A stretch of DNA of 64,000 nucleotides from Macrosoma leucophasiata (GCA_036365455.1 JAWQUS010000011.1:6034001-6098000); one strand, 5' to 3'; positions 32,814 through 43,732 are shown, numbered from the stretch's first letter. Notes: generated by a model not told the origin, from the sequence alone. Made by a program: numbers and translations.

Positions 32814-33224
32814 TCTTTATATGCATCATACTTGTAAATGAACACACATTTGGGACGTTCATGTTTTAAAATAATTTCCAACAGGCAAATAAGGCCAAGC
32901 GGCATTATACTACCAATCACACAGTTCAACTTTAACTAAATAAACCTAGGTCGAACCCAATTAGCAGTCCGACCGATACATCTTCACAGTCGACATCGTT
33001 TCTAAAGCTACTCCAACATCAAAGGATGGTCTAAAGTAAATTAATTCAAACAACCAATTCAAATATTATTCAAACGGAGAGGCACAAAAAATACTGTTAA
33101 CAGGAGGTCAGTAAATCAATACCATAATAATATAGGCCAACCGCACGATGTGAAAATAACAGAAATTACTTTATTGGAGCATACACAATAAACTAAAGAA
33201 TCAATATAAAAATAACAAAGAAAA
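32814..33224. other. Unassigned stretch
   Basis: AT-rich; nothing recognised. Confidence 0.4.
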
Positions 33225-33350
33225 AACAAAGTAACCCATAGATAAATGAGCTTCATCTCACGGCTGAACCAAAATGATTTCAGTTCAGCATTTCAGACTG
33301 ACGTTGGCTTTCAACTGGAAGTCATCTGGTGAAAAACGGATTTCACGTCT
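33225..33350 (-). repeat. Family Q piece
   Basis: 'tcacggctgaaccaaa', 'cagttcagcatttcagac' and 'cgttggctttcaactggaag' are inverted relatives of 3678-3785. Old, non-coding. Confidence 0.5.
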
Positions 33351-33470
33351 AAAGGTGGATATGAAAAATGTCTGAGGTCACAATATAGTGTTGAATAGTT
33401 ATTACTTATTCCCGTTACAAGTTTGAACAAGTTAATTTCTGTGACAATAATGATGCTAATGTACTACTGA

Positions 33471-33645
33471 TTACGTCCCTGTTATTTCCGGCATAGGGGC
33501 ATAACACCTTAGGCCTCAGGAGTGGTAACGCATCTGCATTTTGACCTTGGTCTTCATGTGAGTGTCTATAGGCTGCAGTCATCACTTAACATCAATTTGA
33601 CCTACATGCTTGTTTGCCACTGCCATTGAATAAATAAAAAATGAA
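33471..33645 (+). mobile_element. Repeat family B, 3' half
   Basis: 'attacgtccctgttatttcc' to 'catgcttgtttgccactg' and an A-rich end; the same 5' break region as 2571 and 13912. Confidence 0.8.
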
Positions 33646-33792
33646 ATAAAAACACGTTAGCGATAAATGATAAAAAATCATAGATTAGTTTAATGATACG
33701 AGTAGGGATTGAACTTCCAGATGAAGAATTTGACTTTGAACTTTCAAGCGTGGGCAAAAAAAAAAAAAGTATTGTTTACATATGTGTTGTCT

Positions 33793-33825
33793 ACATATAA
33801 GAACACTCGTGGTGTTCTTATATGT
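33793..33825. repeat. Short palindrome
   Basis: acatataagaacac and gtgttcttatatgt, a 14-bp perfect stem with a 5-nt loop, abutting the (AAT)n tail of the next SINE. Confidence 0.75.
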
Positions 33826-34196
33826 CATAATAATAATAATAATGGCAACCCATTATACGTCCCACTGCTGGGCACGAGTCTCTCCCCTTTTTTTGGGGGC
33901 AGGCCTGGAGCTTACTCCACCACGCTGCTCCAATGCGGATTGGTGGAGGTGGGTGGGTTAGTGGCCAACCCGCTGTCGGATGTTTTCAAACCGCCCATTA
34001 GGCCTCCGACAAGGTTTAACGACTGCTATCCATCGATAGCAACCGGGACCGACGGCTTAACGTGCCCTCCGAAGCACGGAAACGCGCATTTAATTTGCCA
34101 CTAGCGGTCACCCATCATACTACCCGACCGCGCCCGTAGTGCTTGACCGAGTAGATCGTATACGATCTACACCAGCCGCTGGGCCATGCGCGCTTC
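33826..34196 (-). mobile_element. SINE family C, full length
   Basis: Minus-sense head 'gcgcgcatggcccagcggct' at 34175-34194; the 3' tail on the left is (ATT)n, seen as aataataataataat at 33828-33842. 371 bp. The tail microsatellite and intact head make it one of the younger copies. Confidence 0.85.
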
Positions 34197-34930
34197 ATGT
34201 TCGCGCCATGTTTTTATATATAAAAGTATAAACTAAAAATCATATTCCGAGCATAAGACAGAAATAAATATATGTTAAAATCGAAATCTTGATAATATTC
34301 TTGCGGTCGGATGGTACATAAGTCAGACATAACAAAATTGATGCACAGTCAATTAAATAAGACGTCAGCACGACCACTTTCACAGTCTATCTCACACCTA
34401 AAGCCATTAAAAACAAATCCAAGTATTCAACAAACCAATCACAAATTCGTCAAAAGAAACGATAAAAAACAACAAACTCGCCAAACGAGGCAATATTTTC
34501 CACATCACCAGCGATAAGTAATCTTGCAACATTACGCCATGGCTTTTATAAACTTCAGAAAGTCCTCTATAATGGATAACATCTGAGCATGATTTAGTGG
34601 GAGTGCAGCGGCTGTCGACAAGGGAACTAGTCTTATCCATGGTTGATATTCCAAACATCCGGTGGGGGATGCCTTCAACGCGTGATGAATCGCCAGCATG
34701 GAAACTGGAGATTATGAAAGACTAAATGTATACAAGCGCTTAAAAAATGGAGATACTTATTAAAATGGGAAAAGCTTATACGTGTACCCTATGTAATAAA
34801 TTAACATGTTTGCGTGATACGCTGATGTGAATTTTATTAAATTTATCCTTGTTTAATGCCGGAACGTGACGTACGTGCAGGAAACAGTTATTACAGTTGA
34901 ATAATTAGGTAACGTAGGTTAGTAAAGATA
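34197..34930. other. Unassigned stretch
   Basis: Small overlapping frames on both strands (34311-34658) without recognisable protein. Confidence 0.4.
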
Positions 34931-35066
34931 CTATGTTGAGCAGTTGGCATTTCGCAAATTTGGATTTTCGTGAATTTTGCGTTTTGAGAAGTTGGCATTT
35001 TGAGAAGTAGTCTTTTTGCGAGCGGTTGGCATTTTGCGAAGTTGGCATTCTGAGATGATACGTATA
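34931..35066. repeat. Cryptic minisatellite-like segment
   Basis: Irregular repeats of 'gaagttggcattttg' type words (e.g. ttggcattt at 34945, 34993 and 35027). A similar composition recurs at 49105-49262. The minus-strand ORF across it is an artefact of the repeats. Confidence 0.5.
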
Positions 35067-35303
35067 TTCGGAGTCCTATAATATTTATTCCACATTAACG
35101 TTTTAGTATTAGATGATTTTTGGTCGAGCTCCTGAGACAGCGCTCGAAGGCATAAGCAGCACTGTAGTGACAGCGTTATCGTGTTACGGTCAGCAGGCCC
35201 ACTCTTGATTCCGATATCGTGAAACCGCAATCGTAATGATTGGATTATCCAATAATTATGACATCTCCTACTCTTGAATACGAAACTAGCGCCATATTGT
35301 TTT

Positions 35304-35412
35304 AATATCGAGTGATTCTTGAGTGAACTAACCGCAATTGTGTAAATCCGTTGTCGGGACAAAAATGCTTTTACACAATCGCAGTTAGTTCACTCAAGAA
35401 TCACTCGATATT
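35304..35412. repeat. Long hairpin, 43-bp arms
   Basis: Arms 35304-35346 and 35370-35412 match at 41 of 43 positions with a 23-nt loop. The mismatches are transition-type (c/t and a/g). The core is gagtgattcttgagtgaact. A single-copy near-palindrome with no TIR-element hallmarks. Confidence 0.85.
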
Positions 35413-35499
35413 CACTTTATATTGTTTGATTACCATCAATGTAAACTGTACGCCTATTTACTTCATGATATAAAAAAAAGAGAAAAAAAATGGTTGTAA

Positions 35500-35665
35500 A
35501 GAACGGATCCGTAATTTTTGACATAGAGGCATGAAAGATTATAAGGGAATGGTAAGGAATCTATAATGAATCTCGGGCTTTTAAGCAATTTTATAGACTT
35601 CACTTAACTTAGCATCAATGTGAACTGAATATTAGTTTTTTGCCACTACATGACATAAAAAATAT
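35500..35665 (+). mobile_element. Repeat family B, old copy
   Basis: 'gatccgtaatttttgacata', 'gaggcatga', 'agcatcaatgtgaactgaat' and 'tttttgccac' outline a strongly diverged B 3' half. A shorter tail remnant is at 35430-35475. Confidence 0.5.
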
Positions 35666-35904
35666 TTTGGTATTCTTAAGATTCTTGACGGATAAGGTTA
35701 AACAACTGCAGGTGCGTTCCTGATAGGTGAAACGATTTGGTGGCGAATTTCTTGAACGTTCTATAATAATATGTTTCAAAAAACGCTTAATTGCTCTAAC
35801 CGCTAAGGAAAGTCTCAAAGAAAACTGTAGCCGGTAGCTGAATTGGCTACTAATTTACTTCTACAATTTTTCTACAGTATGTAAGCTTATGATATATAGC
35901 ATTC

Positions 35905-36265
35905 CGGGGGGAATGGTCAATTTTCGTAGTTTTTCTTAAATAAATTCAAATTTGTGTATGTAAAAATTATGAAAAAAAAATATCTGAGATGCTGACAATA
36001 ACCTCTTTTATTTGATATGTCACACGACACAGTTTACGATTTTTTTTTTCTGATTTAGCCCCCGTTAGTGGCCCCCCTGTTTAAAATTTATTATTTTACT
36101 TGACGTGTTCATCTTTGGGTCACCAATTTACATATATTCATCAAATTTCAACTCAATCGGTCGAGTAGTTTCGGAGCAAATTGGCTGTGACAGACGGACA
36201 GACAGACGCACGCGTGATCCTATAAGGGTTCCTTTTTTCCTTTTAAGGTACGGAACCCTAAAAAG
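35905..36265 (+). mobile_element. Repeat family K, 3' part
   Basis: Very similar to 25855-26205 ('caactcaatcggtcgagtag', GACA tract) and complete at the 3' end 'ggtacggaaccctaaaaa'. Confidence 0.8.
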
Positions 36266-36267
36266 GT

Positions 36268-36537
36268 TTTGAAACCTCAATATCATTTTCAAAGATCTAT
36301 CTATACATTATAATATAGTCACTCCACACGAAATGGACTGGCGTATATTTTAAAATTTCAGTTTCAAGTATGAACCACCTATTTTGTTATTCGTTCTATA
36401 TAGTAATCGTTTTGGAATAAAGTGGCTGTGACATACGAATAGGACGGACGAACGGACAGATTTACAAACAGACAAACAGACATGAAATTAATAACGGTTC
36501 CGTTTTTTGCCATTTGGCTAAGGAACCCTAAAAAAGA
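36268..36537 (+). mobile_element. Repeat family K, second 3' part in tandem
   Basis: Another K-like end directly after the first: GACA-type tract near 36445-36482, 'ataacggttccgtttttt', and terminus 'ctaaggaaccctaaaaaa'. A different subtype, so two insertions rather than a duplication. Confidence 0.65.
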
Positions 36538-36689
36538 GGTAGGCATTCAGAATAGTCTATTGCCTGTGAATGGACCTATTGAATCTGAAACAAATTTGCT
36601 GCCTAGATATACGCGATTTAGTGCTTAAAGGAGTACTTGATCGACGGAATAGAAACCTCTAACTTCTCTAACTTTTGCCTAACTAGCAT

Positions 36690-36885
36690 AGTTGGTAATA
36701 GATGGCGCTACTGCTACCATAAAGCAATGCAATAGATGTGAAGGAAAAATTCGACAAATCGGGCAGGGCTTCAGTAGCTCAATTGGAAGAGCGGCTGGAC
36801 TAGATTCCCAGTAGGTCGCGAGTTCGAGCCTCGCCTGAAGTCAAATTTTTCTTTCCATTTTCTTTAAAAATAAAATAACCTCTAA
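36690..36885 (+). mobile_element. tRNA-like element D, locus 1, plus member
   Basis: Begins 'gcctaactagcatagttgg' and 'atagatggcgctactgctac', then a cloverleaf-like 76-nt core. Acceptor-type arms are cttcag...ctgaag, the D arm is GCTCaattggaaGAGC, the T arm is GCGAG TTCGAGC CTCGC, and then comes a T-rich flank 'caaatttttctttccatttt'. The anticodon arm is odd (9-nt loop if the stem is GCTGG/CCAGT), so this is not a working tRNA gene. Its inverted partner starts 180 bp downstream. Confidence 0.75.
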
Positions 36886-37067
36886 CTTCGTTTGATTTAT
36901 TGAAAGAACTTGAAATTCACTCACTTCGGTCGGATTTATTTTGTCGTAGGGATTGTAGGGATTTCAAATTGATAGATAGTGTCTGTTTTAAATGAATAGC
37001 TTAAGTTGGGTCTACCTAGGAATACTTTTCAAAACCTGAAATAATAGAAACATTAAAATAAATATAA

Positions 37068-37180
37068 CTACTGGGAATCTAGTCCAGCCGCTCTTCCAAT
37101 TGAGCTACTGAAGTCCTGCCCGATTTGTCTCGCCTGAAGTCAAATTTCCATTTTTCTTTAAATAAAATATATTTCACAAG
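37068..37180 (-). mobile_element. tRNA-like element D, locus 1, inverted/chimeric member
   Basis: 37068-37129 is the inverse of 36756-36817 (leader, acceptor, D arm, anticodon arm). At 37129 it switches strand to the plus-sense 3' side ('tcgcctgaagtcaaattt' and the T-rich flank, then 'atatttcacaagcatgtgtt'). The junction therefore fuses the two orientations of one element. Confidence 0.7.
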
Positions 37181-37639
37181 CATGTGTTTTAGAAACCAAA
37201 CCTTTTAGTAAAAAGCACATTTAAATAATAATTAGTATATAATTACAATTAAATCTTTATTTTTTACTTTTCAGTTTTGAAGTCGGTTTTTCTTAACGTA
37301 GTTATATTTATTTAATACTTTTTAGTTTATTGCTGCATTGTCAATTAGATTAATGTTCACATCTGTTAAATTTGTAAAATCTGAATCTTTTAGCTTCGTG
37401 ACCTAATTTAAATTGTTTAGGTGTGTCGATACAAAATTATTACACTACTATACGAAATCAATGATAAAATTTTATCCACGAAGGAGTTAATATGCTGTGT
37501 TGTGTCGTCGATGAGTAAATGTGTCATTGTCTGTTGTCATCTTGTTGTCATGCGCATTAGGACTATCTAGGACGTCAGTGAATTCAACGCACTCTATGAA
37601 AACTCGCCGTCTCTTCCTTTAGTCTGAGGTGAAAGTAAG
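37181..37639. other. Unassigned stretch
   Basis: AT-rich. A family N-like end ('gttttgaagtcggttttt') lies at about 37275-37293. Confidence 0.4.
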
Positions 37640-37855
37640 TAAAAAAATGCTCATAAAATAAAAACTAGTTGGCCTATCTGAATCAAATTTTTATGGGACC
37701 AATTCGAAACTATTCCGCATCAAACAAAATAAGAATTACGTAAATCGGTCCAGAAATCGCGGCGAAATTTACGTACATACATAAAAATATATATATATAT
37801 ATATATATAGCGGCCGAATTGAGAACCTTTTCGTTTTTTGAACTCGGTTAATAAT
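37640..37855 (+). mobile_element. Repeat family N (Helitron-like end)
   Basis: 'tgggaccaattcgaaac' and 'aaatcggtccagaaatcgcg', then an (AT)n tract (37787-37808), 'gcggccgaattgagaacctt' and the terminus 'ttttttgaactcggttaa'. The terminus recurs inverted at 43733 and direct at 53640. Confidence 0.65.
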
Positions 37856-37943
37856 TGTTTTCTTTCATGTTATGAAAGTGGCCTATATATTGTATACATT
37901 TTATTATGTTATGAAGATTTTTTAACACGCTTTATTCTTGTCA

Positions 37944-38155
37944 CGCGCGGCCCAGCGGCTGATCTAGATCGGCAGCGATCTACGGTATCGGTAAAGCTAT
38001 ACGGGCGCGGTCGGGTGTGTGATGGGTGACCGCTAGTGGCAAATTAAAAATGCGCGTTTCCGTGCTTCGGAGGGCACGTTAAGCCGTCGGTCCCGGTTAC
38101 TATCGATGGATAGCAGTCGTTAAATCTTATCGGAGGCCTTATAGTCGGTTTCAAA
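37944..38155 (+). mobile_element. SINE family C, 3'-truncated
   Basis: Head 'cgcgcggcccagcggctgat' through 'cgctagtggcaaattaaa' to 'atcttatcggaggcc', then stops about 150 bp short of the C end, where a B2 repeat begins. Confidence 0.8.
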
Positions 38156-38159
38156 ACAT

Positions 38160-38395
38160 AACTGATGACTGCAGCCTATGAACATCTACACAGAAACCAG
38201 AGGTCAAAATGCAAATGCGTTGCCATCCTTGAGACCTTAGATGTTATCTCTGTGATAGCTATTACGGGGCCATACATTACCGCTCAAGATAGAGCTGAAC
38301 ACTACGATTTGACGGCAGATGGATTAGGTAATGCTAGGTGGGTGGTGGTGTCTACGCCCTCGCACACTGGAAATCTGCCACTAGTAAAGATGATG
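38160..38395 (-). mobile_element. Repeat family B2
   Basis: 'actgatgactgcagcctatg', 'aaccagaggtcaaaatgcaa' and 'ttaggtaatgctaggtgggt'; only the extreme tail is missing. Confidence 0.75.
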
Positions 38396-38735
38396 ATGAA
38401 GCTTATAAACATCTGCATGAAAACATTAATTTCAATGTGCATGCATCGTCATTCCTGAGCTCTAAACTATTTTACCGCTGTGCCGAAACTTACGCTGCAT
38501 TACCACCTGACTGAATAACAATAGCGCTGAACACTGCCATTTAGCCGCAATGCGATTGTGCATGCATTGTCACTCCTGAGCTCTTAACTATTTTAACGCT
38601 GTACCGAAAATTACGGTGCTGCACATTACCACCTTACTGAATAACAATAGCGCTGAACACTGCCATTTAGCGGCAATGCGGTTGTGCGTACGCGCTCGAG
38701 CTCCACCGCCTCCACCACCGCTCTGCTACCAGTGA
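38396..38735 (-). mobile_element. Repeat family B-like with internal tandem duplication
   Basis: A diverged B-type repeat in which about 121 bp (starting 38437 and again 38558, both 'gtgcatgcat') is duplicated head to tail. Each unit has 'cctgagctc', 'ctgaataacaatagcgctga' and 'acactgccatttag'. Confidence 0.7.
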
Positions 38736-39145
38736 TATCTTGCTACGCAATGTTTTTCTCCTATTAAAGAGGCCAGATAAAATCAGCTGGTTGATTAGAA
38801 TGTTCTCTGATGTCGAAAATTTTCTTTCAATTTTTATATTACGTCCACATGAGTCGCGTAAAAAAACTGTTCACAAAATAATATTTTCGGCTAGTTCGGC
38901 CCGGGTATTGTCGTGGCGTACAAAAAATATTGATAACAAAAACGACTTGCTATCATGAAAAGAATATTCGTCTTTTATAACATACAAACCGTCTACGTAT
39001 TGTTATAATACAGAAATGCTTTTTACTTAATGAAATAATCCTCACAAATGGAAATTTCAACATGAAAAAGTCCTAAATATCACTTCAACGTATAGAATTA
39101 TACAAAAAAAATTTCTTGATTTAGAACAGAAATATAGTAGTAGTA
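38736..39145. other. Unassigned stretch
   Basis: A 72-codon frame (38740-38958) shows no recognised domain. No repeat match. Confidence 0.4.
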
Positions 39146-39290
39146 ATACCCTTTATTGTACACCAAAAGTAACAATCAACAAAGACTATATATGAATATG
39201 CGCAATACGCGGTCTTATTGCTTAAAGCAATTTCTTTAAACCAATTTCTTTCAGACAACCTAGGTTATTAGCGACAAAATTATATCTAAG
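39146..39290 (-). mobile_element. LINE 3' tail
   Basis: Minus-sense 'gtgtacaataaagggtat' (AATAAA signal) preceded by 'gcttaaagcaat'-type text; same LINE group as 7621-7785. Confidence 0.55.
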
Positions 39291-40071
39291 AAAAACGGGT
39301 GTACAATCATAAACAATTAGTTTTTTAAAGGCAGATATACATTTACGCAAATTGTAAAATTAATATTATTAATAAAACATACTAACAAATATACATATAT
39401 ATCTATTTATGAATATTATATATATTAATATATAAATATTTATAAAACATTAAACAATAAAGTCATGAAACATTAGCTTGCAAAGATATTTTGGTAAACC
39501 TCATTTTGATAAAGAATAAACAAATGATAACAGAGTCGACAAGGCATAGAGCAATGACTACTCCGTTTTTTACTGCCTGCTATATGAACAATGATACTCC
39601 TTCTTCTTCTATAAAGTTATCTGGAATGAATTTTCATATATTTTCATAAATAACTTCAAAATAATTTATATAGTTTGAAATCCTAACAATAAAAGTTGTT
39701 TCATAATAGACAATTATGTTTCACAACAAAATTTGTAAAACTTTACACACAACAATTACACATACCAAACCAAACTCTCCTTGAATTATTTTCGCATAAA
39801 TTATCATTCAAGTAGGTATGACTTGCGCCGACCCATTTATCCTTATTTATTCTGCCAGTCTCACAAGAGTTCGCCATTTACCGAACGTACCGGTAATTTC
39901 TGAAGGAAGACGTGTGCATAGATAGTTAACAGCACTTACCTTTTAAAGTTTGCTTAGAAAACACATCAAGGAAATTACCAATCAGCTGTTATGTTGTCGC
40001 GTGTTAGAGAAATCTCATTAAGATAACAGTTTAGATAAGTATGATAACAGTTTAGAAAAGCATTGCAAAAA
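39291..40071. other. Unassigned stretch with AT-rich tract
   Basis: 39390-39450 is almost pure A/T with TATATA runs. The rest has no recognised feature. Confidence 0.45.
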
Positions 40072-40400
40072 ACCGGACAAGTGCGAATCGGACTCGAGTG
40101 CACACGGTTCCATACAATAGGGATGTTTCGTCGGTACGAAATCATTTTTCCTTTAACATATCATATGAAAGTGACTTGCAAAATTATGGGAATTGAGGTT
40201 GAATCCTATGAGATTAAAACTTGAAAGTGACGAAATTTGTATATAGGTTAAACTTTAAAATTTAAATTACTTTTTTAAAACGAAATAATATTTACTAATA
40301 AAGTGTTACTTGTAAACTATTGGTACTAATTATCATTACTTCTATATTTAAAAGAAAAAAACAAATTTCATTATTAGATTTTTGATACGGTTTGCAAAAA
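40072..40400 (+). mobile_element. Repeat family K, 5' part
   Basis: Opens aaccggacaagtgcgaatcg and 'gactcgagtgcacacggttc'. The interior differs from 25593 and the conserved 3' end is absent, so the right border is uncertain. Confidence 0.6.
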
Positions 40401-40911
40401 TTATTAGTACGAGTATTTTTAGAAAAAACGCAGTATTGACGAAGAATTTTCAAAATGTTTTGATTTCACCACACAATTTACAAGTTTTACTTGAAGGTGA
40501 CGTCACAATGTCCAGACTTTTGGTGTAAAAACGTTTCTCAGTTAATTGAGAGATAAGAAATGAACAGTAATTCAGCATCTATCCACGAAAAACTTTTACT
40601 GTCCAGATTATCGCAGATGGCACAAAATTTATAGAGCGAACTCCCGATCGTGAGATCTTGAATTTCGCTAAGCAGTACTTAGTTGAAAGTCCAGAAGCTA
40701 TGTTCAATTAAGGAAGGATTCTCAAAGTTAAGGGTTGACTAAGATTGCACGACTTATAACACTGTTAACAATAGTCTTTTAAGAACCGATTTAATAGTTC
40801 TAATATAAATCTAAATTGGACTTGTATTGGAGTAATTTGATTGCCTCATAAGTCTAATCGTAGCAGGCCATTACAATGGAACGAAACGACAAGTTTTTTC
40901 TCTAATGAAGG
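40401..40911. other. Unassigned stretch
   Basis: No gene or repeat recognised. Confidence 0.4.
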
Positions 40912-41070
40912 TGGCAAACAAGCAATGCAGTTCACATTGATGTTATGCGATGACTACAGCCTATAGACACTTACACAAAGACCGAAGGTCAAAATGATGC
41001 ATTGCCTTACCACCCTTAGACCTTAATTGTTATGTCTCTGTGATAGATATTACGGGGCCATACATTAAAA
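40912..41070 (-). mobile_element. Repeat family B2, 3' half
   Basis: 'gtggcaaacaagcaatgcag' to 'attacggggccatacatta'; the 5' half is missing. Confidence 0.8.
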
Positions 41071-41159
41071 TGTCCGGGGTTCGAGTCGTATTTTTTTTCA
41101 TACTTCCCAGCGCCACTTCAGAATAAACAGGAACGTATCGGGCAAATCGTTTGGAATAT

Positions 41160-41545
41160 TTGCATGTATACTAATCAGCCTACAGCCGTTCACTGCTGGA
41201 CGTAAGCATCTCCTTGAGCACGCCAACAATCCCGATGCTGAGCAACTCGCATCCAACCGACTCCAGCCACTTTTCTTAAGTCGTCACTCCAACGCGCAAC
41301 AGGTTGTCCTACACTACGTTTACCTAGACGTGGTCTCCATTCAAGCACAAGTCTGCTCCAGCGGCTATCAGCCCTTCTACAGACGTGACCGGCCCATTGC
41401 CACTTCAACTTACTTATCCTGCGAGCTGCATTGGTCACTTTAGTTATTTGACGGATAACCTCATTTCGGATTTTATCCGCCAAAGAGACACCCAGCATAG
41501 CTCGCTTCATCGCTCGTTGTGCGACGTTGAACTTATGGACCAGTC
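41160..41545 (-). pseudogene. RTE-class LINE ORF2, C-terminal fragment
   Basis: The minus-strand frame is open for about 117 codons from 'KFNVAQRAMKRAMLGVSL' to GDAYVQQ and a stop. It contains KLKWQWAGHVCRR and RPVARWSDDL-like blocks, the usual C-terminal region after the reverse transcriptase domain in RTE-type elements. The downstream 'cagcagtgaacggctgtagg' and 'ctgatta' match the expected 3' end. The polymerase and endonuclease domains are absent, so it is a 5'-truncated dead copy. The frame itself is undamaged, which suggests a fairly recent insertion. Confidence 0.85.
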
Positions 41546-41567
41546 TCGCAGTCAGAGTCCACGTGGA

Positions 41568-41640
41568 CTCTTTGCATGTATGCTTTAATGCATTTACCTA
41601 TATCTCCCCTTTTGGGGAGGACAAGATTGAAGTTACGTAA
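41568..41640 (+). mobile_element. SINE family A, 3' end fragment
   Basis: 'tttgcatgtatgctttaatg' to 'gattgaagttacgt'; the last 70 bp of A, directly after the LINE fragment. Confidence 0.6.
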
Positions 41641-42130
41641 GTGCGACAGCGAAGGCTGTGATGTTTTGATTGGTCGCTGGAAGCGGAAGCAAATTCGCAT
41701 CCCCGTTTTGCAGACCACTTGATCGTCACACCGAGAGTTACCGTGCACGAAACAGTGACGGTAATAAATCTTGTGTCACTAGAGATGGCTTAGCACGGGA
41801 AATGTTTACGGATGAGGCTTTTGTACGCAGGTTTTATTTTCGTGTTGAGCTCAACTCTCTGATTAATCAACTTGCATTTCGGTGAATAGAATTTCAGGTT
41901 CTTTATTACCTGTTTGTTTGAGTAATTGCAACACGCCTGACAACAAATAGAAAGAGAATACAATATTGAGTGTCCAATTATTTTAAAGACTATAACTGTT
42001 TCAAATAATAATATGTTCAATCTACAGTTGATTGTCATATTTTAACTTCAGATTTTTAGATACAATTGGAAATAACAATATCGCTTATTTACTCTGAATT
42101 GGAACTAAGGCTATTTTTATTTCAATTGCT
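41641..42130. other. Unassigned stretch
   Basis: Overlapping short frames on both strands (41533-42038), none recognisable. Confidence 0.4.
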
Positions 42131-42186
42131 GTTTGTTCTATTAATTCTCAGAAGCTCTGTTTGTTCTATTAATTCTCAGAAGCTCT
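42131..42186. repeat. 28-bp unit, two tandem copies
   Basis: gtttgttctattaattctca plus gaagctct is present twice without a mismatch (42131-42158 and 42159-42186). Inside the 110-codon frame 42066-42398, which is not recognised as a gene; 28 is not a multiple of three. Confidence 0.9.
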
Positions 42187-42474
42187 CGATAAATCCAATT
42201 ACGCCTATACTTTTACATAATATGGGTCCGCCAAAAATGTCAACGATGAAGTATCAATACCTTCTGAATTCATCAATAGGTTATGTATATTCAGTAGCCA
42301 ATAGCGGCCAATGTTGCCTATCCTCTCCTATTCGTCTTAGCGTGATGATTATACATAGATATAGCCTTAAGTCTTCCTCGATATCTTTTATAGTTTAGGC
42401 AACGTACGCGAAATAAGTAACTTTTCTGGTTGATTTTTTACACCTTGTGTCTCAAAAACCCAAATATCTTACGG

Positions 42475-42632
42475 AACCCTAGTTTTTCCAAAATAAAATA
42501 TAGCCCATGTTACCTGTGGATAATGTAGCTTTCGAATAGTGAAACAATTTTTAAAATCGGTCTAGTAGTTATTGAGCCTATTCATTACAAACAAACAAAA
42601 AAGATTACCTCTTTATAATATTATAAGTTTAG
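42475..42632 (+). mobile_element. Helitron-like element, 3' part
   Basis: 'ataatgtagctttcgaatag', 'aaaatcggtctagtagttat' and 'attacaaacaaacaaaaaa' follow the usual text of lepidopteran Helitron-like non-autonomous elements; the terminal CTAG is lost. Confidence 0.6.
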
Positions 42633-42924
42633 ATAACTGAAACCGGTGAAACAGCTATTATTTCGAAACAATTAATTTCCAGAATTGGTCCTCAGACCGC
42701 AATAACATACACTATGAAGATTCATGTTACACGCATTATTCAAGTTAGTGAATGAAATGCATTTCAGTATACGACATTAGAATACATTATTTTGGCTAAA
42801 ATAGAACTAAAACATTATCCTGATTCAAGTCAAGACAGAAAAGGTCGAAGTAGTTTTGATATGGCATGTGATGATGAATTGTTACGAGATGATTGCTTCC
42901 TAGAAATCACCAATTTTACTAAAA

Positions 42925-43150
42925 TACTAGCTGACTCGACAAACTTCGTATTGCCTCAGAATGAAATAATGTGTTAAAGGTTTGATATATACGGACTATT
43001 TGTATGGGAAAATGAAATTGTGGTTTTTACTGTTTCCCTTCAATTTCTTCATATTTATTTACGTTTTAAACCTTCCCTGGACTTCCAAAAATCATTCAAA
43101 ATCAAAATGAGCCAAATCGGTCCTATCGTTCTCGAGTTTTAGCGAGACAT
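42925..43150 (+). mobile_element. Helitron-like element, second subtype
   Basis: Starts 'actagctgactcgacaaact' and ends 'tctcgagttttagcgagaca'. The same unit is inverted at 54713-54937, so the borders are clear. Short frames running into it (42792-42977) use noncoding element sequence. Confidence 0.7.
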
Positions 43151-43236
43151 ACGTTCGTATGTCTAGCAATTGATTTAACAACACGATTTAGCAGTCGGTT
43201 GAACTTAAAGTTTCAAACACATTTTATAATAAACTA

Positions 43237-43412
43237 CCGGCCCGCCCCGGCTTCGCCCGCGCTGCTCTGCTCCTATTAGTCATAGCGTAATGTAAGCTAT
43301 CCTATCTCTCAAGTTGGATCGAACTGCACATGGTGTGCGAATTTTATTATAATCGGTTAAGTGGTTTAGGAGTCCATTGAGGACAAACATTGTGACACGA
43401 GATTTATATATA
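43237..43412 (-). mobile_element. Helitron-like element, short form
   Basis: Inverted copy of 31742-31940: 'ccggcttcgcccgcg' at the GC-rich end, 'gtcacaatgtttgtcctcaa' (as complement) near the AT-rich end. Confidence 0.7.
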
Positions 43413-43732
43413 TATTAAGATTAAAAAGAATATATCGTTTATTGTCATTGTAGCCAAAATATTACAAAAACACGCGTTGCTGAGATCCTCTTTTAAGCAA
43501 ACATGATAAAATATACCGCTAATGTGTTTATAAAAAATGTATGTATAAATTTATTACTGTTTTGCACTTTTTGTAGTGTTTTTTTAGTTTTTTTTTGGGA
43601 TTCAAACAATTATCACGTAAAGCTTTGTTACAATCGGAAGGGTGGCTTGGCTTGTAGTGAAAACTCTACATGCAGATATTATTATGTAGTAGCAAAGTAT
43701 TGCTAGTGATTAAACGTCATTGAAATGTTACT
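43413..43732. other. Unassigned stretch
   Basis: AT-rich; the 67-codon frame at 43503-43706 is not recognised. Confidence 0.4.

Noticed and set aside
33709..34104. 131-codon frame as a gene
   Set aside because: Runs through a family C SINE in antisense; the similar frame at 46222-46482 has the same cause.
37787..37808. (AT)n tract as a promoter TATA region
   Set aside because: Simple microsatellite inside a Helitron-like repeat; no gene follows.
42792..42977. Acidic frame (DSSQDRKGRSSFDMACDDELL) as an exon
   Set aside because: Its second half is Helitron-like sequence shared with 54713-54937. The first half has no splice signals or homologue that I can name.
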